Shown here piece by piece: positions 8,861 to 16,852 of a stretch of 64,000 nt of DNA (position 1 is its first letter; each line of letters begins with the position of its first letter). The notes under the pieces were generated by a model. The model did no database searches. It had not been told where the DNA came from and saw nothing but the letters and a program-made list of their open reading frames with translations. Source of the stretch: Phenylobacterium sp. (GTDB lineage: Bacteria > Pseudomonadota > Alphaproteobacteria > Caulobacterales > Caulobacteraceae); the NCBI RefSeq assembly GCF_013911965.1, contig NZ_JACESE010000003.1, positions 186,001 to 250,000 of the forward strand, given 5' to 3'. Position numbers and translations under genes: made by a program.

Positions 8861-11635
8861 TCAGGCCTCTCCGGCGTCTTCGCCGCCCTCAGGCGCGTCG
8901 TCGATGTCGCCGTCTTCGCCGGCGGCTTCGGCCAGCCGCTCGACGGAGACCACGTGCTCGTCGGCCGCCGTGCGGAAGATCGTCACCCCCTGGGTGTTGC
9001 GGCCGGCGATCCGGATCTGCGAGACGGGCGTGCGGATCAGTTGCCCCTGGTCGGTCACGAGCAGGATCTCGTCGCCGTCCTCCACCGGGAACGAGGCCGT
9101 CAGACGGCCGCCGCGCTTGGTCAGGTCCTGGGCCATCAGGCCCTGGCCACCCCGGCCGGTGCGGCGGAAGTCGTAGGCCGAGCTGCGCTTGCCGAAGCCT
9201 TCGGACGAGACGGTCAGGATGAACTCCTCGGCCGCGCCCAGCGCCGCGATGCGTTCGACCGACAGGGTCATCTCGCCGCCCTCGGCCTCTTCCTCGTCGC
9301 CGGCTTCCGGCGTCGTCGGCTCCTCGGCTTCGCCGGAGGCGGCCGCGCGGATGGCGTTGGCGTGCTTGAGATAGGCGCTGCGTTCGGCCGGCGTGGCCTC
9401 CACCGAGCGCAGGATGGCCATTGAGATGACGCTGTCGCCCTCGCCCAGGCGCACGCCGCGCACGCCGGTGGAATCGCGGCTGGCGAAGACGCGGACGTCG
9501 CCCACGGAGAAGCGGATGCAGCGGCCGGCCGCCGTGGTCAGCAGCACGTCCTGATCGGCCCGACAGACGGCCACGCCGACGATGGCGTCGCCCTCGTCCA
9601 GCTTCATGGCGATCTTGCCGTTGCGGTTGATCTGCACGAAGTCCGACAGCTTGTTGCGCCGGACATTGCCCGAGCGCGTGGCGAACATGACGTCGTACTG
9701 ATCCCAGCTCGCCTCGTCCTCCGGCAGGGGAAGGATCGAGGTGATGCTCTCGCCCGGCTCGATGGGCAGGAGATTGACGAAGGCCTTGCCGCGCGAGTTC
9801 GGCGCGCCCACGGGCAGGCGCCAGACCTTCAGCTTGTAGACCTTGCCGCCCGAGGAGAAGAACAGGACCGGCGTGTGGGTGTTGGCCGAGAAGACGCGGG
9901 TGACCACGTCCTCGTCCTTCATCGACATGCCCGAACGCCCCTTCCCGCCCCGATGCTGGGTGCGGTAGGTGGCCAGCGGCGTGCGCTTCACATAGCCCGA
10001 ATGGGTCACCGCGATGACCATCTCCTCGCGGGCGATGAGGTCCTCGTCCTCCATGTCGCCGCCGCCCTCGAGGATCTCGGTGCGGCGGGGCACGGCGAAG
10101 GCGTCCTTCACCGCGATCAGCTCCTCGCGGACGATGCCCATGATCTTCTCACGGGAGGCCAGGATCTCGAGATAGCCGCGGATGGAGCCGGCAAGTTCGC
10201 CGGCCTCGCCGAAGATCTCGTCGCGGCCCAGGCCCGTCAGGCGCGAGAGGGTCAGCGCCAGGATGGCGCGAGCCTGTTCCTCGGTGAGCCGGATCTGATC
10301 GCCGTCGACCAGCACCGTGCGCGGGTCGGCGATCAGGTCGACGAGCGGCATCATGTCGCCCGCGGGCCAGGCCTTGGCCGTCAGGCGCTCGCGCGCCTCG
10401 GCCGGGTCCTTGGACGAGCGGATGATGTGGATGACTTCGTCGATATTGGCCACGGCGATGGCCAGGCCGACCAGCACGTGGCCGCGGTCGCGGGCCTTCG
10501 AGAGCTCGTACTTGGTCCGGCGGACGACCACCTCTTCGCGGAAGTCCACGAAGGCGACGATCAGGTCGCGCAGATTCATCTCCCGCGGACGGCCGCGGTC
10601 GAGAGCCAGCATGTTGACGGCGAAGGAGGACTGCAGGGCCGTGTAGCGGTAGAGCTGGTTCAGCACGACCTCGGCCGAGGCGTCGCGCTTGAGCTCCACC
10701 ACCACGCTCATGCCGTCGCGGTCGCTCTCGTCGCGCAGGTCGGCGATGCCTTCGATGCGCTTCTCGCGGACCAGTTCGGCGATCCGCTCGACGAGCGCGG
10801 CCTTGTTCACCTGGAAGGGCAAGGCGGTGATGACGATGGCCTCGCGATCCTTGCGGATCTCCTGGATCGTCGCCTTGCCGCGCGTGACCACCGAGCCGCG
10901 GCCGGTCAGCAGCGCCTGGCGCGCGCCGGTGCGGCCCATGATCTCGCCCCCGGTAGGGAAGTCCGGGCCCGGCACGATGTCGGCCAGTTCCTCGAGGCTG
11001 ACCTCGGGATTGTCGATGAAGGTCGTGCAGGCGTCGATCACCTCGCCCAGATTGTGGGGCGGGATGTTGGTGGCCATGCCGACGGCGATGCCGCCGGCGC
11101 CGTTGACCAGCAGGTTCGGGATCCGCGCCGGCAGGACCGCCGGTTCGTGCTCGGAGCCGTCATAGTTCGGCTTGAAGTCGACCGTGTCCTTGTCGAGGTC
11201 GGCGAGGAGCGACATGGAGGCGCGCGTCAGCCGGCATTCGGTGTAACGCATGGCCGCCGGCGGATCGTTGTCCACCGAGCCGAAGTTGCCCTGCCCGTCG
11301 ATCAGCAGCAGGCCCATCGAGAAGGGCTGCGCCATGCGCACCAGGGTCATGTAGATCGCCGCGTCGCCGTGCGGGTGATACTTACCCATGACGTCACCGA
11401 CCACGCGGGCCGACTTGACGTAGCCGCGGTCGGGCGTGTGCCCCTGCTCGTTCATCGAGAACAGGATGCGGCGATGCACCGGCTTCAGACCGTCGCGCGC
11501 GTCCGGAAGGGCGCGGCTGACAATCACGCTCATGGCGTAATCGAGATAGGAGCGCTTGAGCTCGTCCTCGATGGCGACGGGGGCGACGCCCCCGCGCCGG
11601 CCGTCATCCGGTGGGATATGAGAGTCGTCGGTCAA
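8861..11635 (-). CDS. gyrA: DNA gyrase subunit A
   Basis: 924 residues. GyrA is the DNA-breaking subunit of gyrase, which introduces negative supercoils. The catalytic Tyr is Y131 in [10 protein letters not shown], and the C-terminal DNA-wrapping domain carries the GyrA box QHRGGKG. The tail is long and acidic (from about residue 890, rich in Asp and Glu). In the quinolone-resistance region the sequence is [11 protein letters not shown]: Ala92 and Met96 replace the Ser83 and Asp87 of E. coli numbering. The paralogue ParC normally has a different C-terminus and lacks this box, so gyrA is the better call. Confidence 0.98.
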   Translation of the reverse strand: MTDDSHIPPDDGRRGGVAPVAIEDELKRSYLDYAMSVIVSRALPDARDGLKPVHRRILFSMNEQGHTPDRGYVKSARVVGDVMGKYHPHGDAAIYMTLVRMAQPFSMGLLLIDGQGNFGSVDNDPPAAMRYTECRLTRASMSLLADLDKDTVDFKPNYDGSEHEPAVLPARIPNLLVNGAGGIAVGMATNIPPHNLGEVIDACTTFIDNPEVSLEELADIVPGPDFPTGGEIMGRTGARQALLTGRGSVVTRGKATIQEIRKDREAIVITALPFQVNKAALVERIAELVREKRIEGIADLRDESDRDGMSVVVELKRDASAEVVLNQLYRYTALQSSFAVNMLALDRGRPREMNLRDLIVAFVDFREEVVVRRTKYELSKARDRGHVLVGLAIAVANIDEVIHIIRSSKDPAEARERLTAKAWPAGDMMPLVDLIADPRTVLVDGDQIRLTEEQARAILALTLSRLTGLGRDEIFGEAGELAGSIRGYLEILASREKIMGIVREELIAVKDAFAVPRRTEILEGGGDMEDEDLIAREEMVIAVTHSGYVKRTPLATYRTQHRGGKGRSGMSMKDEDVVTRVFSANTHTPVLFFSSGGKVYKLKVWRLPVGAPNSRGKAFVNLLPIEPGESITSILPLPEDEASWDQYDVMFATRSGNVRRNKLSDFVQINRNGKIAMKLDEGDAIVGVAVCRADQDVLLTTAAGRCIRFSVGDVRVFASRDSTGVRGVRLGEGDSVISMAILRSVEATPAERSAYLKHANAIRAAASGEAEEPTTPEAGDEEEAEGGEMTLSVERIAALGAAEEFILTVSSEGFGKRSSAYDFRRTGRGGQGLMAQDLTKRGGRLTASFPVEDGDEILLVTDQGQLIRTPVSQIRIAGRNTQGVTIFRTAADEHVVSVERLAEAAGEDGDIDDAPEGGEDAGEA

Positions 11636-11746
11636 AGTGGGGAAATGCCGTCAGAATCGGACACGAAACACGAATTCAGGTGTTAGCATCCCGCAGAGGC
11701 TGAGCCAACTTCGGCCCCGACCGTCGCGTATCAGGAAGGTGATCTC

Positions 11747-12274
11747 ATGAAGCTTCTCGCCCCCGCTCTCGCCGCCGCCCTGCTCGCCGCAGGCGGCGCC
11801 GTGGCCGCCGATATCGGCGCTCAGAAGACCGTCGAGCTCAAGAACAACGCCGGCCAGGCGATCGGGACCGCGACCCTCACCGAAGCCCCCAAGGGCGTGC
11901 TGATGCGGCTCGAGGTCTCGGGCCTGACGCCCGGCTGGCATGGACTGCACTTCCACGAGAAGGGCGACTGTTCGAAGTCCGACTTCACCTCCGCGGGCGG
12001 CCATGTGCACACCGAGGCGAGCATGGTCCACGGCCTGCTGAACCCCGACGCGAACGAGGCTGGGGATCTGCCCAACCTCTATGTGGGCGCCGATGGAAAG
12101 GGTGTCGTCGAGCTCTTCAGCACCTATGTGTCGTTCGATGGCCAGAGCGGGCGGGCGGCCTTGATGGACGACGACGGCGCGGCGGTGGTGATCCACGCCA
12201 GCCCCGACGACCACAAGACCCAGCCCATCGGCGGCGCCGGCGCCCGGGTGGCGTGCGGCGCGATCGCCGGCTGA
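11747..12274 (+). CDS. sodC: Periplasmic Cu/Zn superoxide dismutase
   Basis: 175 residues with a signal peptide (cleavage after AVAA). It converts periplasmic superoxide to hydrogen peroxide and oxygen. Copper ligands are visible in GLHFHEKGDC and in VVIHASPDD, with the disulfide Cys in GDC and VACG. Zinc ligands include GGH and VHG and the Asp of AGDLPN, but the third His of the usual H-x-G-D is Glu here (NEAGD). The start has a GAAGG-like Shine-Dalgarno. It is divergent from gyrA. Confidence 0.92.
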   Translation: MKLLAPALAAALLAAGGAVAADIGAQKTVELKNNAGQAIGTATLTEAPKGVLMRLEVSGLTPGWHGLHFHEKGDCSKSDFTSAGGHVHTEASMVHGLLNPDANEAGDLPNLYVGADGKGVVELFSTYVSFDGQSGRAALMDDDGAAVVIHASPDDHKTQPIGGAGARVACGAIAG

Positions 12275-12370
12275 GACGGAGGCGGGACGCCCTGCGCCTG
12301 GCCGACGGACAGCATCCGTTCAGGTTCAACGGCATAGAAGGGCGTCCTGTCGCCCCTTAGGAAGGTATCG

Positions 12371-12814
12371 ATGAAGCGTATTCTGCCCCTCGTTCTCGCT
12401 GCGGCCGCCGCGGCCGGTCCCGCCGGCGCGGCCGAAGGGATCCTGCCGGGCTACTGGGAAAGCACCAATCGCGTGCTCTCGCCGATCCGCACCAAGGATG
12501 TGGAGCGGCGCTGCATCACGCCCGAGGAGGTGCAGAAGTTCATGATGGGGCCGAGCAACCGGCACTATAAGTGCACCTATCCGGTCCGCTCCTTCGAGGG
12601 CGGCAAGATCCTGCTCAAGGGCACCTGCGTCAGCAAGAAGGGCCGCGAGGTCGAGGTCTCCGGCCAGGGGGCCTTCACGCCCACCAGCTTCACCCTGACC
12701 GCCAACATCGCCACCACCTTCGCCGGCATTCCCATCTCCGGCCGCGCCAGCACCGAAGCCCACCGGATCAGCGACGTGTGTCCGGCCAAGCCGACCGAAG
12801 ACTCCGGCGAATAG
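12371..12814 (+). CDS. DUF3617-family periplasmic protein
   Basis: 147 residues with a Sec signal peptide (cleavage after PAGAA). The mature part fits DUF3617: an early PGYWESTNRV, a paired-cysteine pattern (RRCITPEEV, YKCTYP, GTCVS, SDVCP), and a beta-rich body ending near a conserved Cys. These proteins are common in alphaproteobacteria and have no established function. Its ATG has GGAAG upstream. It is probably a monocistron after sodC. Confidence 0.78.
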   Translation: MKRILPLVLAAAAAAGPAGAAEGILPGYWESTNRVLSPIRTKDVERRCITPEEVQKFMMGPSNRHYKCTYPVRSFEGGKILLKGTCVSKKGREVEVSGQGAFTPTSFTLTANIATTFAGIPISGRASTEAHRISDVCPAKPTEDSGE

Positions 12815-12864
12815 GCCTCCCCCGCAGTCATTGTCCGGGCCGCCGCGCCGGGGCATAAGGCGGC

Positions 12865-14202
12865 GTGCCTCCGCCGCCATTCTTCCGCCCGTCCGCCGCG
12901 CCCTCGCGGCGTGAAGAGGTCGCCGCTTACCTGCAGGCGCGGCGCGCCTGGCGCACGGCGCTCATCGTCCTGGTCGCCGTCCTCGCCGGTCTAGTCGCCG
13001 CCTTTTTCGCCCGCCTTTGCGACGCGGCGATGGAGCTGCATGGCCGCCTCTACGAATGGTCGCCGGCCTTCACCCTGTCGCTCCTGCCGATCGGCTTCGC
13101 CACTGCCGTCTGGCTGACGCGGCGGTTCGCGCCGGAGGCGGCCGGCAGCGGAATCCCCCAGGTCATCGCCGCCGCCGAACAGCGCTGGCGCGGGCGCTGG
13201 GGCGGACGTCGCGTCACCCTTCGCACCGGCGCCTGGAAGGTGGTGATGGCCGCCTGGCTGCTGCTCTGCGGCGCCTCCATCGGCCGCGAGGGTCCGACGG
13301 TCCAGGTCGTGGCGGGCGTGATGCGCACCCTGACCCGCGGCCTGAAGGGCGGGCCGGGCCGCCGGGCCATGATCATCGCCGGCGGGGCGGCGGGCGTGGC
13401 CGCAGCCTTCAACACCCCCATCGCCGGCGTCGTCTTCGCCTTCGAGGAGCTGGCGCGCAGCTTCGAGCGGCGCACCCACACCACGGTCATCCTGGTCGTG
13501 GTGGTCGCCGGCTTCACCGCCTACGCCCTGCAGGGCGACTACGCCTATTTCGGCACGCTGAGCGGCCAGACCGACCTGCGCGCCGCCTGGCTGGCCGCGC
13601 CCGTCATCGGCCTCATCAGCGGCGTGGCCGGCGGCGTCTTCTCCCGCCTGCTGGCCTATGTGATCGGGCCCGGATCGAACCCGGTCGCCCGCTGGCGTCA
13701 GGGGCGGCCGGTGTTCTTCGCCTTCCTCTGCGGGCTGGTGGCGGTCGGCGCCGCGCTGATCTCCGGCGGCGTCACCTTCGGCGCCGGCTACCACGAGGCC
13801 CGCGCCCTCCTGCACGGGGACGAGGGCGGCGGGCTGAACCTGGCGGTGTGGAAGTTCGTGGCCAGCCTCGCGGCCGCCGTCTCCGGGGCCCCGGGCGGCA
13901 TCTTCGCCCCCTCCCTCGCCACCGGCGCCGGCATCGGCTCGGCCCTGTCGGAGAGCTTCCTCGCCTTCGCGGGGCGCGATGCGGTCGTGCTCGGCATGGC
14001 CGGCTACCTGTCGGGCGTCGTCCAGGCGCCGCTGACCAGCGCCGTGATCCTGATGGAGATGACCCGCGATCCCGGGCTCGTCGCGCCGCTGATGCTGACC
14101 TCCCTGCTGGCGCGCTGGGTCTCGGGCCTGATCATGCCCCAGCCGATCTACCATGTGCTGGCCGACAGCTGGCGGCTGACGCCGACGCACAAGACGCCTT
14201 AA
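12865..14202 (+). CDS. ClC-family chloride channel/antiporter
   Basis: 445 residues, GTG start. The three ClC selectivity motifs are present in order: GSGIPQV, GREGPTVQ (with the gating Glu) and GGIFAPSLATG. A Glu in VVFAFEELARSF sits near the inner proton-pathway position of exchangers, so a Cl-/H+ antiporter is more likely than a simple channel. About ten to eleven hydrophobic helices span the protein; no C-terminal CBS domains follow. The TAA stop is shared with the opposite-strand stop of the DUF72 gene through the palindrome TTAA. Confidence 0.92.
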   Translation: MPPPPFFRPSAAPSRREEVAAYLQARRAWRTALIVLVAVLAGLVAAFFARLCDAAMELHGRLYEWSPAFTLSLLPIGFATAVWLTRRFAPEAAGSGIPQVIAAAEQRWRGRWGGRRVTLRTGAWKVVMAAWLLLCGASIGREGPTVQVVAGVMRTLTRGLKGGPGRRAMIIAGGAAGVAAAFNTPIAGVVFAFEELARSFERRTHTTVILVVVVAGFTAYALQGDYAYFGTLSGQTDLRAAWLAAPVIGLISGVAGGVFSRLLAYVIGPGSNPVARWRQGRPVFFAFLCGLVAVGAALISGGVTFGAGYHEARALLHGDEGGGLNLAVWKFVASLAAAVSGAPGGIFAPSLATGAGIGSALSESFLAFAGRDAVVLGMAGYLSGVVQAPLTSAVILMEMTRDPGLVAPLMLTSLLARWVSGLIMPQPIYHVLADSWRLTPTHKTP

Positions 14203-14936
14203 GCCCGGCCCCCCGGTTCGAGACGCTCGACGAGGCGCCGCGCGTCGCCGGGCGCCGCGCACCCGATATCGTTGTCGAAATAGGCGAAGACCTCGCGCCC
14301 CTCGTCACGCCACCCGGCGATCCGCCCGGCCCAGCGATCGAGCTCGGCCTCATCATAGGACCCGCTGTAGCGTCCGCCGGGACCATGCCCCCGCACATAG
14401 ACGAACGGCGCCGTGGCGACCCAGGGCGCCGGCGCATGGTGATGGTCGGAGATGCACAGCGCCACGCGGCGCGCCTCGAGCGCGGCGAACACCTGATCGT
14501 CGTACCAGGCGGGATCGCGGAACTCGACCACGTGCCGGCGGTCGCCCGGCAGCAGCGCGAGAAAGTCGGTCAGCCGCGGCAGGTCCGGCGACATCTGGGG
14601 CGGCAGCTGGAAGAGGCAGGGCCCCAGCTTGTCGCCGAGCGCCGACATGGGCGCATAGATCCGCCGCAGGGACTCCTCCGGCTCCTTCAGCCGCTTCATG
14701 TGCGTCAGGAACCGCGAGGCCTTCCAGGCGAAGAGGAATCCCTCCGGCGTGGTTTCCCGCCAGCGCGCGACGGCCGCCTGGGTGGGCAGCCGGTAAAAGG
14801 TTCCGTTGATCTCGGCGGTCGTGAACCGCCCGGCGTAGAAGTCGAGCCAGCGCGTCTGCGGCAGGTCCTCGGGATAGAACGGGCCGCGCCAGGGCTTGTA
14901 GACCCAGCCCGACGTACCGATCCGAACCTGTTTCAT
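14199..14936 (-). CDS. DUF72 (YecE-like) TIM-barrel protein
   Basis: 245 residues. Family features are the N-terminal IGTSGWVYKPWRGPFYP, the TAEINGTFYRLP motif, FLFAWKASRFLTHMKRL, the LFQLPPQ strand, and the C-terminal FAYFDNDIGCAAPGDARRL. DUF72 proteins adopt a TIM-barrel fold with a conserved pocket, but no reaction has been settled. It converges on the ClC gene, sharing the palindromic stop TTAA. Confidence 0.88.
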   Translation of the reverse strand: MKQVRIGTSGWVYKPWRGPFYPEDLPQTRWLDFYAGRFTTAEINGTFYRLPTQAAVARWRETTPEGFLFAWKASRFLTHMKRLKEPEESLRRIYAPMSALGDKLGPCLFQLPPQMSPDLPRLTDFLALLPGDRRHVVEFRDPAWYDDQVFAALEARRVALCISDHHHAPAPWVATAPFVYVRGHGPGGRYSGSYDEAELDRWAGRIAGWRDEGREVFAYFDNDIGCAAPGDARRLVERLEPGGRA

Positions 14937-15022
14937 CCGCCGCGGCCTCCCGTCGGCGGCGCGCAGGCGCCGCCTTCGGTCGACACAACGGCCCTGGCGC
15001 GGCCCCGATCCGGCCCTTGCGC

Positions 15023-15502
15023 CTAGAACGGGATCTCGTCGTCCAGATCGGCGGAGAAGTCCTCGCGCGGACCCGAAGACGTGTTGCGGGGGCCCGAGGA
15101 GGAGGAGAAGCCGCCGCCGTAACCGCCGCCGCCCTCGTCCTCACCGCCGCCGCGGCCGTCGAGCATGGTCAGTTCGCCACGGAACTTCTGCAGCACGATC
15201 TCGGTGGAGTAGCGCTCCTGCCCCGACTGGTCGGTCCATTTGCGGGTCTGGATGGCGCCCTCGATATAGACCTTGGACCCCTTGCGCAGGTAGTTCTCGG
15301 CCACCTTCACCAGGTTCTCGTTGAAGATCACCACCCGGTGCCACTCGGTGCGTTCCTTGCGCTCGCCCGAGGACCGGTCGCGCCAGGTCTCCGAGGTGGC
15401 GACGCGCAGGTTCGCCACCCGGTCGCCGCTGCCGAGCGAGCGGATTTCCGGGTCGGCGCCGAGATTGCCCACGAGAATGACCTTGTTGACGCTGCCCGCC
15501 AT
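15023..15502 (-). CDS. ssb: Single-stranded DNA-binding protein
   Basis: 159 residues. The OB fold starts [19 protein letters not shown] and continues through the DNA-binding [13 protein letters not shown] region. A Gly/Ser-rich linker follows, and the protein ends in the acidic DLDDEIPF tail that recruits repair and replication partners. I chose the ATG at 15502 because the family N-terminus begins there. Low-complexity GGGG and SSSS runs in the linker are normal for SSB. Confidence 0.97.
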   Translation of the reverse strand: MAGSVNKVILVGNLGADPEIRSLGSGDRVANLRVATSETWRDRSSGERKERTEWHRVVIFNENLVKVAENYLRKGSKVYIEGAIQTRKWTDQSGQERYSTEIVLQKFRGELTMLDGRGGGEDEGGGGYGGGFSSSSGPRNTSSGPREDFSADLDDEIPF

Positions 15503-15609
15503 GTGGATGTCCTTGAAATTGCCTGTGGATGAACAGGAGCCAGCCGGAACGCTAGCCCCTGAGCCCGGCGCGATCAACGCCGATGTTCTACCTACGTTCC
15601 GGGTCGCCG

Positions 15610-15987
15610 CTATTGCATCGGCATCGCGCCGGGGATGGCCAGCCGCCCATCGCCCGTGCGGACCAGCACCAGATAACGATTCTGCTCCAGCGAGGGAGCG
15701 GTGAAGATGCCTTCAGGCTGCAGGAACAGGAAGTTCCCCTGATAGGCGCCGACCAGGGTGCGTTGCGAACCGCCCATGGACAGGAAGCGCACGCGGATCG
15801 CCTCGAGGGCGGCGGCGCAATGCTCGAGATCGGGCTGCGCGCCGGGGACGCGGTTGTACTTGAGCTCCCCCTCGGGGGTGCGCGTCACGTGGTAGCAGAC
15901 GCCGCGGTCGCCGGGCGGAACGGTGCGCTTCTGGCACCCGGCGAGCGCAAGGGCGCAGGCGCCCAGGAGGATGGCGGTTCGGAACAT
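15610..15987 (-). CDS. Small putative lipoprotein
   Basis: 125 residues. The N-terminus is a lipoprotein signal ([13 protein letters not shown]). The mature part has two further cysteines (GVCYHV, EHCAAAL) and a beta-rich second half ([29 protein letters not shown]). I do not recognise a family. It is preceded by another envelope gene on the same strand with about 39 bases between them, possibly co-transcribed. Confidence 0.7.
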   Translation of the reverse strand: MFRTAILLGACALALAGCQKRTVPPGDRGVCYHVTRTPEGELKYNRVPGAQPDLEHCAAALEAIRVRFLSMGGSQRTLVGAYQGNFLFLQPEGIFTAPSLEQNRYLVLVRTGDGRLAIPGAMPMQ

Positions 15988-16026
15988 GAGGCGATGCTAC
16001 ACCGGCTTCGTGGCGGCGGCGAGGCG

Positions 16027-16731
16027 TCAGCCGATCGCCGGAATGGCGCAGCCCGGCCCCTGCTCCGCCAGCGTCCGGAACCGGCGGTTGTCGGCCGAGA
16101 CCTCCACGCGGCCAGGCACCAGGCGCAGGGTCTGCTGCATCCAGCGCCCGTAGGTCGCCGAGCCCGCCGGCTCGCAGCGTCCGGCGAAGAGGGACTGGAC
16201 GCAGGCGTTGAGCGTCAGGTCGCCGGGCATCCGCCGCCATTCGCCGCCGGCGTAGCGCCAGCAGGCGCCGGCCGGCGCCTGTGGCTGGGAATCCACATTG
16301 GGCAGGGTCGACGGCGTCGGCGCCGGCCCCGAAGGCGCGGGCGCCGCGGGCGTAACGACCGGCTCCACCGGCGGCGGCAGCGGGGTCAGCACGGTGCCGG
16401 CCTGGTCGGCGGCGGCCAGGGCGCCGGTCTCGTCCACCCCGACGTCGAGCGCGCCGGTGGCCACGCCGTTGCGCCGCGCGCACTCCGCCAGGGTGATGTC
16501 GCCCACGAACTGCCCGCCCACGAAGCAACGGAGCGGACGCGCCGGATCGAGACGGCCATCGTCCATGTCCACCGTCTCGACGACGAGGCCGCCCTTGGAG
16601 GCCGGCGGCGGCTCGGGCGCCGCATCGTCGTCGCCGCCCATGACGACCACCGCTATGCCCATGCCGGCCAGCAGGGCCAGGGCCCCGCCGATGAGGGCGA
16701 GCACGGTGCGGCGATCGTTCAGGAAGTCCAT
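16027..16731 (-). CDS. Membrane-anchored protein of unknown function
   Basis: 234 residues. One N-terminal transmembrane helix (about residues 9-31) anchors a periplasmic domain. An Ala/Pro-rich linker (about residues 115-150) divides two small Cys-containing modules: the first has LRCFVGGQFVGDITLAEC and the second GACWRYAGGEWRRM, LNACVQSLF and GRCEP. The repeated Cys pairs suggest disulfides. No named family is recognised. Confidence 0.7.
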   Translation of the reverse strand: MDFLNDRRTVLALIGGALALLAGMGIAVVVMGGDDDAAPEPPPASKGGLVVETVDMDDGRLDPARPLRCFVGGQFVGDITLAECARRNGVATGALDVGVDETGALAAADQAGTVLTPLPPPVEPVVTPAAPAPSGPAPTPSTLPNVDSQPQAPAGACWRYAGGEWRRMPGDLTLNACVQSLFAGRCEPAGSATYGRWMQQTLRLVPGRVEVSADNRRFRTLAEQGPGCAIPAIG

Positions 16732-16852
16732 GGCGCCTCACAAACGGTTCGCGCCCGGCGGGGCGTCGAAACGGGCAAGCCCGGCCGCCGAGGCGTCCGG
16801 ACATCGTCGGGGGCGCTCTAGACCGCGCCCGCGACGGTTTCAAGAATGAGAC

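Noticed and set aside
9875-11686. 603-residue plus-strand open frame antisense to gyrA
   Set aside because: Its composition (His, Asp, Gly, Ala, Arg rich, no domain) is what GC-rich third positions give on the opposite strand of a real gene.
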